From positions 24,609 through 88,608 of the forward strand of contig NZ_UWPC01000007.1 in NCBI RefSeq assembly GCF_900604935.1: DNA of 64,000 bases. The letters run 5' to 3'. The notes beneath the pieces were generated by a model, which was given only the letters and a program-made list of their open reading frames with translations, made no database searches and was not told the DNA's origin. The position numbers were made by a program, and so were the translations under genes. Origin of the DNA: Vaginisenegalia massiliensis (lineage in GTDB: Bacteria > Bacillota > Bacilli > Lactobacillales > Aerococcaceae). Position 1 is the first letter of the stretch. Every line of letters starts with the position of its first letter. Below are positions 16,741-23,976 of this stretch, in pieces.

Positions 16741-17157
16741 TTAACTGTCCAGATTATCAAGGGCTTTTTCTGGAACTAAGGCAACGCCTAATGGCTTAAT
16801 ATTTTCATCCATTAGAACCGCTAATTTTTCTCCTGGGTTAAGTTGTAAAAGATTTAACGCTTCCTTTGGTAGACATATTTGACCATTTGAATCCACTGTT
16901 TCTAATCCAAAGAAATGCTGTCCCTCATTTGGAAGGGATAGCAGCGAATCCGTAGTCCTATAATTTACCAAATCATCTAGGCTTACGCGATACAGTTCTG
17001 CAATTAATAAGCATGAGCGAATATCCGGTAGGGTTTGACCTAACTCCCACTTAGAAATTGTTTGACGAGAAACCTGCAAGTGCTCCGCTAATTCTTCTTG
17101 TGAGTGATGGGCCTGATTTCTTAAAAAGGCTAAATTTGCACCAAAACTTAACTTCAT
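16741..17157 (-). CDS. XRE-family regulator fused to a SpoVT/AbrB-like domain
   Basis: A 138-residue protein. Residues 6-60 form a Cro/C1-type helix-turn-helix (LRNQAHHSQEELAEHLQVSR, then QTISKWELG). Residues about 88-125 read VDSNGQICLPKEALNLLQLN, then PGEKLAVLMDE, the swapped-hairpin pattern of AbrB/SpoVT domains. It therefore carries two possible DNA-binding modules. It is translated just ahead of the hydrolase (12 bp apart). A perfect 15-bp dyad lies in the promoter region, suggesting autoregulation. Confidence 0.8.
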   Translation of the reverse strand: MKLSFGANLAFLRNQAHHSQEELAEHLQVSRQTISKWELGQTLPDIRSCLLIAELYRVSLDDLVNYRTTDSLLSLPNEGQHFFGLETVDSNGQICLPKEALNLLQLNPGEKLAVLMDENIKPLGVALVPEKALDNLDS

Positions 17158-17218
17158 CCCTTATTTCTCCTCTGTTTTATCATAGGCTAAACATGTCATT
17201 CATTCTACATCCTGACTA

Positions 17219-17233
17219 TAACACATTGTGTTA
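17219..17233. promoter_or_regulatory. 15-bp dyad upstream of the XRE-AbrB gene
   Basis: TAACACA-T-TGTGTTA is a perfect palindrome about 60 bp upstream of the start codon, overlapping a -10-like TATAGT on the minus strand. It is a candidate operator for the XRE-AbrB protein. Confidence 0.5.
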
Positions 17234-17249
17234 ACTTTACGGGCAAAAT

Positions 17250-17284
17250 AAAAAGTAGCAGAAAAATCATTTCTGCTACTTTTT
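17250..17284 (-). terminator. Terminator of the C69 dipeptidase gene
   Basis: AAAAAGTAGCAGAAA pairs with TTTCTGCTACTTTTT around a 5-nt loop, 8 bp from the stop codon. It is symmetric, so it can act both ways. Confidence 0.85.
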
Positions 17285-17292
17285 ATATTTAA

Positions 17293-18765
17293 TTATTGAG
17301 CTGTTGTGCTTTCTTGAGTTGTTTCTGGTACTTGTTGAGCTAATTGTTTTTCAAGTTCTTGTAACATCTTGAAGGCTTCGTCTGCTGTAGCCATTGACGT
17401 TTCAGTTGCCCATTTAGCGGCTTCTTTAGGATCTTGACCGAATTTAGCGATTAACTCTTGATCTTTAGCTGGTTGTTCAGCAATTAGACGTTGTTCTAAT
17501 TCCAAGATTTTAGAACGAGTCACGTCTTGTAAATTAGCTTCATCAGTTAAGGCCATATCTTTCAAGTGACTTGCAACCCAATAGAATGAAGTTGGATCGT
17601 ATTCTTTAGTTTGAACTTTGTAAGGTGCAGCTGTATCCGTGATATTTCCATAGTATGGTAAGTAAGGTGAATTCAACGGACTACCCATAGCTAACCACAT
17701 AACACCAGGAACTTCGGCTGGCATACCTTCTTTAACTTGGAAGATGTGAGCTTCCATCGTATTAACATTTCCGATTGGATATAAACTACCTTCTGGTTCT
17801 TTTTCTCCTTCTTTAACGCGGTCGTTTGTTGGGAATTCACCATTGAAACGATTGCGTTGAAGCGCCATCACATCAGCAACAGAGAATTTCTTATCTGTTG
17901 ATTGTAATAAATCGAAGTTTTCATCTTCTAAAGTTACAGTTGAATCTGGGTCTAAAGCTTTGATACCAGACCACATACGTGAAGAGTTACGCATGCTCGC
18001 TTCTTTAGGGTTGTAAGATTTAGCTACTAAGATTTTATCCCCATCTTTTTCGATCGTTTTAGCTTCTTCCGCTACTTTCACCAAGTCTTTAGACACAATC
18101 ATGTTTTGGTCGTTAGGATCGATTGCACCCATCCAGAATGCATTTGGGAACACAGCGTATTTATCGCTTGGCAATACCATTGCTGCATATTGGTGGCCTG
18201 AAAGAATTTCCATATACCAGGTTTCTTTTTGGTCAGCTAAGATAAGAACGTCACCTTCAGCTGCCCCTTTTTCATCTAGTAATTTAGCAATCATTTCGAT
18301 TCCTTCACGTGCAGACTTAACATGAGGTAATACTACATTCGTTAAGTGTGATTCAGCTAATCCATCTTCTACATATGGGTCTACTTTTTGAATTTCATCG
18401 CTAGCTCCTGCTGAAACTGTCATATCGGCTACTACACCAAATTCGTTGAAGCCTGCTTCATGGAAGTCTCCATCTTCTGGCGTTACGTCAGGAATAGCCG
18501 TATATTTGTAGCTTTCAGCTGGCAATTCGAAGGTAAAGCCATTTGATTTATCTTCGTATTTTGCTCCTTTTTCATTTTTCTTTGCTTCAACCACGATAAA
18601 GGTTTTGTTGTGATTTTCTTCTAGGTCTTCTGTCCGACCAAAAATCACACTGCCATCATCAGTTAAATCTTTACCCACATATACTCCTGTGCAGGCAAAA
18701 GCAGGTTGTACAAATAATAAACCAGCGGCTGCTAAAGCGGCTGCTTGTCCGAAAAGTTTTTTCAT
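17293..18765 (-). CDS. pepD: Secreted C69-family dipeptidase
   Basis: A 490-residue Ntn-hydrolase. The signal peptide (about residues 1-24, AAALAAAGLLFVQPAFA) is followed at once by CTGVYVGKD, whose Cys25 is the expected N-terminal nucleophile after processing. Other family marks are FGRTEDLE, the EAGFNEFGV block and the DLVKVAEEA region. The C-terminus has a short Gln/Thr/Glu tail (PETTQESTTAQ), like the linkers of the other surface proteins here. It probably digests peptides outside the cell. The promoter is canonical and a perfect cre site lies just downstream of it, so carbon catabolite control is likely. Confidence 0.9.
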   Translation of the reverse strand: MKKLFGQAAALAAAGLLFVQPAFACTGVYVGKDLTDDGSVIFGRTEDLEENHNKTFIVVEAKKNEKGAKYEDKSNGFTFELPAESYKYTAIPDVTPEDGDFHEAGFNEFGVVADMTVSAGASDEIQKVDPYVEDGLAESHLTNVVLPHVKSAREGIEMIAKLLDEKGAAEGDVLILADQKETWYMEILSGHQYAAMVLPSDKYAVFPNAFWMGAIDPNDQNMIVSKDLVKVAEEAKTIEKDGDKILVAKSYNPKEASMRNSSRMWSGIKALDPDSTVTLEDENFDLLQSTDKKFSVADVMALQRNRFNGEFPTNDRVKEGEKEPEGSLYPIGNVNTMEAHIFQVKEGMPAEVPGVMWLAMGSPLNSPYLPYYGNITDTAAPYKVQTKEYDPTSFYWVASHLKDMALTDEANLQDVTRSKILELEQRLIAEQPAKDQELIAKFGQDPKEAAKWATETSMATADEAFKMLQELEKQLAQQVPETTQESTTAQ

Positions 18766-18787
18766 AAAATTTCCTCCCTACAATTTC

Positions 18788-18801
18788 TGAAAACGTTGTC
18801 A
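18788..18801. promoter_or_regulatory. Catabolite response element (cre)
   Basis: TGAAAACGTTGTCA matches the CcpA consensus TGWAANCGNTNWCA at every defined position. It lies at about +4 to +17 of the dipeptidase promoter, a position that gives repression by roadblock or promoter occlusion. Confidence 0.75.
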
Positions 18802-18811
18802 CGTTTTCATA

Positions 18812-18840
18812 AGTATATTCCTCAACCGCTTTCATATCAA
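18812..18840 (-). promoter_or_regulatory. Promoter of the C69 dipeptidase gene
   Basis: -35 TTGATA (18835-18840), 17-bp spacer, -10 TATACT (18812-18817), minus strand. The spacer contains TGAAAGCGGTTGA, a partial second cre-like sequence. Confidence 0.75.
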
Positions 18841-18896
18841 GAAAATTTTGATGAGAAAATTTTCTAAAATGTTAAAAAATACTAAGAGAGAAAAAC

Positions 18897-18938
18897 AAAA
18901 AACTTATCATCGTGCCTTTGATGCGATGATAAGTTTTT
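18897..18938 (-). terminator. Terminator of the flavodoxin-rpiA-pdp operon
   Basis: AAAACTTATCATCG and CGATGATAAGTTTT flank an 11-nt loop, with A-rich and T-rich ends; the stem works in either direction. It lies 40 bp past the pdp stop. Confidence 0.8.
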
Positions 18939-18978
18939 ATTACAGCTATTTAAATTGACGTAAATTATTTAACGGAAA

Positions 18979-20277
18979 CTAAGAGATTAAATCAATGATT
19001 AAGTTTGGTTTACTAGCTTGATCAGCAATGGTCACCGAGTCCTGTAAATATGCGAGAATTTCATCGACTTGAGGCTGACTAGCATGAAGAATAGCTAGCG
19101 TTTGACCTTGCTCAATATAATCCCCAACTTTAGCTTGCAAGACTAAGCCGACCGCTGGATCAATGATATCCTCTTTGGTAGCCCGACCTGCCCCTAGCAT
19201 CATAGCTGCTTGTCCCACGCGGTCGGCAACCCAATTGCTGATATAACCAGACCGTTGAGCTTTCATTTCGATTTGGTAAGGTGCTTGAGGGAGTAATTCT
19301 GGCTGTTCAATCACCTTCACATCGCCCCCTTGATGGGCTATAAATTCTTTAAAACACTCAAAGGCTTGCCCAGTTTGAATTTTCTCTTGCAAAAGAGCTT
19401 GACCTTGTTCTAAGTCTGTCACTCGTCCGGCTGCTAATAACATTTGGCTACCTAATACTAGGCACAATTGAGTCAAATCTTCCGGTCCTTGCCCTTTTAT
19501 GGTATCAATCGCTTCCTTAACTTCTAAAGCATTGCCTACTGCATAACCCAAAGGCTGGCTCATGTCAGAGAGGACCGCTAACGTTTTACGGCCAACCTGA
19601 TGACCAATGCCAACCATTAACTGTGCTAATTCACGGGCTTGTTCGACGGTTTTCATAAAGGCGCCTTGTCCCACTTTAACGTCCAGAACAATGGCATCCG
19701 CTCCTGCTGCGATTTTCTTACTCATAATAGAAGAAGCAATCAAAGGAATTGACCCAACTGTCCCGGTTACATCCCGCAAGGCATAGAGTTTTTTATCGGC
19801 TGGCGTCAAATTTCCTGACTGACCAACAACAGCAATCTTATTCTTATTAACATCATTAATAAATTCTTCTGGACTTAATTCAACGGAAAAACCTTCAATC
19901 GATTCCAGTTTATCAATGGTTCCTCCCGTATGCCCCAAACCACGACCGGACATCTTAGCGACTGGAACACCACAGGATGCAACTAAAGGTGCTAGGATCA
20001 AAGTAGTCGTATCACCCACACCACCGGTCGAATGTTTATCAACTTTTACCCCTTCAATTGCTGATAAATCTAATTGATCGCCACTCTTAACCATAGCCAT
20101 CGTTAAATAGGCAGCTTCTTCTTGAGTCATCCCCTTAAAATAAACCGCCATAGCAAAGGCACTCATCTGGTAATCCGGAATGGTCCCTTCTGTATAACCT
20201 TCAATCAAGTATTGAATTTCGGCTTCAGTCAGCGCTTGTCCGTCTTGTTTCTTAGCAATTAAATCGGTCATTCTCAT
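18979..20277 (-). CDS. pdp: Pyrimidine-nucleoside phosphorylase
   Basis: A 432-residue homodimeric enzyme that splits uridine, thymidine or deoxyuridine with phosphate. Diagnostic blocks are the N-terminal helical region, [16 protein letters not shown] (phosphate loop), [20 protein letters not shown] and [14 protein letters not shown]. The C-terminal alpha/beta lobe ends PNLIIDLIS. It is the last gene of an operon with rpiA (24 bp upstream). This makes sense, because the pentose phosphate it releases can enter the same pool as the RpiA product. Confidence 0.93.
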   Translation of the reverse strand: MRMTDLIAKKQDGQALTEAEIQYLIEGYTEGTIPDYQMSAFAMAVYFKGMTQEEAAYLTMAMVKSGDQLDLSAIEGVKVDKHSTGGVGDTTTLILAPLVASCGVPVAKMSGRGLGHTGGTIDKLESIEGFSVELSPEEFINDVNKNKIAVVGQSGNLTPADKKLYALRDVTGTVGSIPLIASSIMSKKIAAGADAIVLDVKVGQGAFMKTVEQARELAQLMVGIGHQVGRKTLAVLSDMSQPLGYAVGNALEVKEAIDTIKGQGPEDLTQLCLVLGSQMLLAAGRVTDLEQGQALLQEKIQTGQAFECFKEFIAHQGGDVKVIEQPELLPQAPYQIEMKAQRSGYISNWVADRVGQAAMMLGAGRATKEDIIDPAVGLVLQAKVGDYIEQGQTLAILHASQPQVDEILAYLQDSVTIADQASKPNLIIDLIS

Positions 20278-20301
20278 CGCTAACTACCTACTTTCTATTT
20301 C

Positions 20302-20988
20302 TTATTGTTCCCGTTCATAACGAACGACTGTGCCATCTTCTTTTCCTGCTAAAACCACATCGGCATAGCCTAGGAAAAGCCCATGTTCCACTACACCCAC
20401 AGTGTGAATCAAATCATGAGCAATTTGTTGAGGAGCTGGAATTTCCTCCAAATGTAAATCGATAATATAGTTTCCTGAATCAGTGATAAACAAAGAATCT
20501 GGCCCTTTTTTACGGAAACTTGGTCGCAATCCAGCGGCTTCAAACTTACGGAAGAGATTCCATGAACCAAATTGGATAATTTCAACTGGTAGAGGGAATT
20601 TACCCAACGTATCAACCACTTTATCCTCGCCGACAATCCAGATAATTTTACGAGCGTTATCTGCGACAATCTTCTCATGTAATAGAGCACCGCCGCCGCC
20701 TTTAATGCCCATAAAGTCAGTCGTTGTTTCATCTGCTCCATCAACAAGTACATCAATGGCTGCCACTTCATCTAAGGTGACTAATGGGATACCCAATTGT
20801 TCTGCTTGTTGAGCAGTTTGCCGTGAAGTAGGTACACAAATAATGTTCGCTAACTGACCAGATTGAACGCGTTTGCCAATTTCATCGACAAACCAATAAG
20901 CTGTTGAACCAGTACCTAAACCAACCACCATGCCATCTTCCACATAATCGGCTGCCAAACGACCGACTGTTTCTTTCACGTTTACCAT
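20302..20988 (-). CDS. rpiA: Ribose-5-phosphate isomerase A
   Basis: A 228-residue enzyme that interconverts ribulose 5-phosphate and ribose 5-phosphate. It carries GLGTGSTAYWFVDEIG, VDGADETT and the KGGGGALLHEK catalytic block with the expected Asp, Glu and Lys residues. ATG with AAGGAGG upstream, 15 bp after the flavodoxin gene. Full length for RpiA. Confidence 0.96.
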   Translation of the reverse strand: MVNVKETVGRLAADYVEDGMVVGLGTGSTAYWFVDEIGKRVQSGQLANIICVPTSRQTAQQAEQLGIPLVTLDEVAAIDVLVDGADETTTDFMGIKGGGGALLHEKIVADNARKIIWIVGEDKVVDTLGKFPLPVEIIQFGSWNLFRKFEAAGLRPSFRKKGPDSLFITDSGNYIIDLHLEEIPAPQQIAHDLIHTVGVVEHGLFLGYADVVLAGKEDGTVVRYEREQ

Positions 20989-21003
20989 GTATTTCCTCCT
21001 TGA

Positions 21004-21555
21004 TTACTCTTTAACTAGGTTTTCAGGTGAAGCCTGAATCCATTCAATTAAATCTTTTACCTCTTCTGCATCTTGTTCATCAAAACTCGTCCCATAGCGT
21101 TCCAACAAGCGATATTCTTCGTCATCAAGTGGCACCATGTCAATCGACGACGTTTTAAATTGATGCAACTTACTGATTAAACGGTCCATCAGATTTAACC
21201 GTTTATAACTAATAATGCCACGGAAGTGGAAACATTTTAACCGCGTTAAAGTATCATCATCGAAGTGTTGGGTTAAAATGTAATTAAAATCCGTTAATTG
21301 CGGATTAGACAAACCAACCGTATAAAGTGCCCAAACTTTATCAGGAAACTGTTCAATCCAACCTTGGTAGGAATCGGTATCAAATAAATGCCCACTCAAG
21401 AGACATGAACCTAAGATAATAGCATCACTGTTTTCAATATCTTCTAGGGTCACATGATGACTATCCTTTACTGGACAGTTCAATTTACCCCCAATAAATT
21501 CGGCGTACTTCTCGGTTGAACCGAATTCTTTCGTATAAACGACTAATTTTCGCAT
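21004..21555 (-). CDS. Flavodoxin-domain protein
   Basis: A 183-residue flavodoxin-like protein. The FMN phosphate loop is replaced by YTKEFGSTEKYAEFI at the N-terminus, followed by DAIILGSCLLSGHLF and WALYTVGLSNP, the order seen in the flavodoxin/HemG-like family. The C-terminal 60 residues are acidic. It may be a redox carrier or a quinone-linked enzyme; I cannot tell which. First gene of the operon with rpiA and pdp. The -10-like TATACT lies about 40 bp upstream of the start. Confidence 0.75.
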   Translation of the reverse strand: MRKLVVYTKEFGSTEKYAEFIGGKLNCPVKDSHHVTLEDIENSDAIILGSCLLSGHLFDTDSYQGWIEQFPDKVWALYTVGLSNPQLTDFNYILTQHFDDDTLTRLKCFHFRGIISYKRLNLMDRLISKLHQFKTSSIDMVPLDDEEYRLLERYGTSFDEQDAEEVKDLIEWIQASPENLVKE

Positions 21556-21709
21556 AGATTCACCTCTCTTCTATCCTTTATAAAATTCAGTATAACATAT
21601 TTGACGGTATCTGATAGCGGTTTCTATCGATTTTATTACTAAAATTTGTTATCATATGAGGGTGTAGGCTTATGGTCATTAAGGCGTTTAGCCAATCTAG
21701 GAGGTCCTT

Positions 21710-22387
21710 ATGAAGCAAACTGTTAATCTAACCTGTCCTGTCTGTAATCAAGAAGTAGAATGGTCCATTACCACTCGCTTAAATACGAGGGAAAATCCTA
21801 ACTTAAAAAAAGACCTGTTAGCTGGGAAATTATTTGATTTTGAATGCCCTGTCTGCGGAGCCAAACGGCAATTAGAGACCACCTTTCTTTATCATGACCC
21901 TGACAAAAAATTGATGATTTTCCTTATTCCAAATTATCAATCCAGACAAGAAGAGATTGAAGCCCTCCTTGACCAAATGGCCAGCCAAGAGGGCGTAGAT
22001 ATCCATGACTATCAGCTCCGTTTGGTCCTTCATTCGACAGACTTAATCGAAAAAGTCACTCTTTTCGATTGGGGCTTATCGGACCAAGAGATTGAAATCG
22101 TCAAAGTATTGACCGACGGTCTTTTTGCCCAAGAATTCCCAGGCAAGTTGGTTCACAACCGTTTCTTCTATATAAAAGACAAGACACCCAAAATTTTATA
22201 TATCACGGAAGACGATCAATTACTAGTGGACTTCCATGATTCACTCTTAGAATTTGCTAATAGTAAATTTAATAAAGCCATTGTCGACCAACATCAAGGT
22301 CAATTTATGGTAATTAACCAAGCTTGGGCTTTAAATGCTCTAGATAAAAAGAACACTTTGAAAGACGAAACAATCGAAGCAGAATAA
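21710..22387 (+). CDS. CpXC-domain protein
   Basis: A 225-residue cytosolic protein. Two CPxC zinc-ribbon-like motifs (TCPVCNQEVEW and ECPVCGAKRQLE) at about residues 9-12 and 45-48 mark the CpXC domain. The rest is a mixed alpha/beta region with no catalytic motif I recognise. ATG with TAGGAGG upstream. It stands alone and ends in a strong terminator. The function of the family is not known to me. Confidence 0.8.
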   Translation: MKQTVNLTCPVCNQEVEWSITTRLNTRENPNLKKDLLAGKLFDFECPVCGAKRQLETTFLYHDPDKKLMIFLIPNYQSRQEEIEALLDQMASQEGVDIHDYQLRLVLHSTDLIEKVTLFDWGLSDQEIEIVKVLTDGLFAQEFPGKLVHNRFFYIKDKTPKILYITEDDQLLVDFHDSLLEFANSKFNKAIVDQHQGQFMVINQAWALNALDKKNTLKDETIEAE

Positions 22388-22392
22388 AAAAG

Positions 22393-22432
22393 GCACATGA
22401 TTCAGGTCGATATCCGAATCATGTGCTTTATT
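22393..22432 (+). terminator. Terminator of the CpXC gene
   Basis: GCACATGATTC (22393-22403) pairs with GAATCATGTGC (22416-22426), followed by TTTATTATTT. It abuts the 3' end of the convergent DUF2087 pseudogene. Confidence 0.85.
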
Positions 22433-22434
22433 AT

Positions 22435-22710
22435 TTAGTTCATATTAGAATAATCGGGATTACGCCAATAAGAAGAACCATCTAGTTGGCGATTAAGCAT
22501 CTTAAAATCAACCATGTAACGTCGTAATTCGGCAAAATCAGGATAATAGGCTCGCAATATTTGATTGATCTCTTTCTCACTGTATTCTCGGTTACATTCA
22601 ATAAACTGGAGAAGATATTCTAAAACATCTTATTTTTGACTCAACTTACTTGGAAATTGTTTGACTGTACCATCCTCATTCAACCATTTCTTTATCGTGA
22701 CGTCTATCAT
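22435..22710 (-). pseudogene. DUF2087-family gene interrupted by one in-frame stop codon
   Basis: Read from the ATG at 22708-22710 (with GGGGGAG upstream), the frame gives 26 codons ending QFPSKLSQK. A TAA at 22630-22632 follows, then 64 more codons (DVLEYLLQFIECNREYSEKE onward) to a stop at 22435-22437. Across the stop the translation aligns as one continuous DUF2087 domain, with FP-x-K before it and YLLQF, EKEINQIL, DFAELRRYMVD and YWR after it. The TAA replaces what is probably AAA (Lys). It is thus a recent nonsense mutation, a sequencing error, or a rare readthrough. DUF2087 proteins are small and often associated with regulation. Confidence 0.8.
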
Positions 22711-22830
22711 TGCTCGCTCCCCCTACTCTATAAGTATTAGAAAAATAACACTCCTTTATCATAGCCCCTTTTTTAACCGATAACAAATATACCTTGTCTC
22801 TTTTGGGTGTCAAAGACTAGCTATCTTAAG

Positions 22831-23202
22831 CTATTTTTCTGATTTCAAACTAGCCACGACTTTCATTTTTTGGAGAATCTCACGTCCATGATTAGACTTA
22901 ACAAACTTATCCGTAACATCTTGACCGGCTTTGACTCCATGGTGCATACCTAATTTAAAGACCAAGCTAACGTCGTAAACCACGCCATCAATCGCTACAT
23001 AAGCTGGCCGTCCTTCACGACCATCCTTTTCAGCTAGCTCTTTAGGTGTTAGCTGTACTTCTTCAATCAACATTTGCTCTTGACTAGTAAAATGGCGGTC
23101 TAGCTTACTCACATCATTAACATTCTTAGGCTTTGGCAAAAAACACATAAGTAAAACGGTTGCGACAATCATTAGACCGATAAGATACATCCACATTTTC
23201 AT
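22831..23202 (-). CDS. Membrane-anchored cytochrome b5-like heme-binding protein
   Basis: A 123-residue protein with an N-terminal membrane segment (about 4-22) and a cytochrome b5/steroid-binding domain (about 50-120). The core reads LTPKELAEKDGREGRPAYVA, then IDGVVYDVSLVFKLGMHHGV and KAGQDVTDKF. The HHG motif supplies the expected axial His; the second ligand is less clear, perhaps His near SNHGREIL. It may carry electrons or bind a hydrophobic ligand at the membrane. An operator identical in its arms to the one in front of the neighbouring TetR gene precedes it, so the two form a regulon of their own. Confidence 0.75.
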   Translation of the reverse strand: MKMWMYLIGLMIVATVLLMCFLPKPKNVNDVSKLDRHFTSQEQMLIEEVQLTPKELAEKDGREGRPAYVAIDGVVYDVSLVFKLGMHHGVKAGQDVTDKFVKSNHGREILQKMKVVASLKSEK

Positions 23203-23216
23203 ATTTCCTCTTTTCC

Positions 23217-23244
23217 TGAATGAATAATTTTATATATTCATTCA
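23217..23244. promoter_or_regulatory. 28-bp dyad operator upstream of the cytochrome b5 gene
   Basis: TGAATGAATA-N8-TATTCATTCA, 15 bp upstream of the ATG and overlapping -10-like sequences. Both arms are identical to those of the dyad at 23881-23908, so both are expected to bind the TetR protein encoded between them. Confidence 0.75.
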
Positions 23245-23269
23245 TATTTATTTTTAAAAGAAAAGAATC

Positions 23270-23851
23270 CTAAGATTCTTTCTGATGTTCTGCTTCGAAA
23301 CCAATCAAATACTTAATAGCCAGTTGATAGAATGTCGATTGATATTTTGAAAGCTCGCTAGCTTCCATTCTAAGATCCACCCATGATAAAAGCTCAAAAA
23401 CATGCAACAATTCATCAATTTCTTCCACTGAATATCCCCGTTGACCAATATTCTCAACAATAACCTGGCGCAAATAGTGATAGTAATGATTGTCTTGTCT
23501 ACCTTCTTCCGATTGATAATATTGGTGGAGCAATGGACCTACTTGGGGTTGGTTCCATTCTTGGATGATTTTATTTTGATTGATTAATTCCTTATTTAAT
23601 TTTAACACCTGTTGCGCTAATGTCACGAGCGGAGCATTCCAATCCACATTATCGATAATTTGTTGGCGCAATTGACTATTTTCATTAATATAAATTTCGA
23701 GAAAGATGGCTTCTTTAGATGGATAGTATTTATAGAAAGATCCTACTGCCATACCACTCACTTTGGCAATTTCTGCTACATTGGTTGCTTTAAATCCTTT
23801 GTCAAAAAATACTTGTCTTGCTACGTGCATTAGTTCTTCTTTACTTATCAA
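23270..23851 (-). CDS. TetR/AcrR-family transcriptional regulator
   Basis: About 193 residues. The helix-turn-helix is N-terminal (ARQVFFDKGFKATNVAEIAK, then GMAVGSFYKYYPSKEAIF). I start it at TTG 23849-23851 because GGAGG lies 7 nt upstream; the open frame extends 18 codons further without a ribosome site. The C-terminal ligand domain is all-helical and not assigned. Two identical dyads flank the gene, one overlapping its own promoter and one before the cytochrome b5 gene. This predicts an autorepressor with at least one target. Confidence 0.85.
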   Translation of the reverse strand: MISKEELMHVARQVFFDKGFKATNVAEIAKVSGMAVGSFYKYYPSKEAIFLEIYINENSQLRQQIIDNVDWNAPLVTLAQQVLKLNKELINQNKIIQEWNQPQVGPLLHQYYQSEEGRQDNHYYHYLRQVIVENIGQRGYSVEEIDELLHVFELLSWVDLRMEASELSKYQSTFYQLAIKYLIGFEAEHQKES

Positions 23852-23880
23852 TAAACACCCTCCATTTCGGCAAAAGACTA

Positions 23881-23908
23881 TGAATGAATAAAATTTTATA
23901 TTCATTCA
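23881..23908. promoter_or_regulatory. 28-bp dyad operator at the TetR promoter
   Basis: TGAATGAATA-N8-TATTCATTCA lies at about +1 to +28 of the TetR gene transcript. The half-sites TGAATGA/TCATTCA resemble those reported for Bacillus FadR-type TetR proteins, but here they are 14 bp apart, about one helical turn more than in that compact site. Confidence 0.75.
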
Positions 23909-23915
23909 CACCTTC

Positions 23916-23943
23916 ATTATAGCTATCCCCTCTAACTTGTCAA
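23916..23943 (-). promoter_or_regulatory. Promoter of the TetR gene
   Basis: -35 TTGACA (23938-23943), 16-bp spacer, -10 TATAAT (23916-23921), minus strand. Both hexamers are consensus. It lies right beside the terminator of the upstream ABC permease gene. Confidence 0.8.
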
Positions 23944-23945
23944 TA

Positions 23946-23974
23946 AAAAAACCACTCGAACGAGTGGTTTTTGC
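23946..23974 (-). terminator. Terminator of the ABC exporter operon
   Basis: ACCACTCG-AA-CGAGTGGT with flanking A and T runs, two bases after the permease stop codon. Symmetric. Confidence 0.85.
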
Positions 23975-23976
23975 TT

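Noticed and set aside
20409..20812. Other-frame open readings on both strands within rpiA
   Set aside because: They are shadows of rpiA, whose motifs and length are complete.
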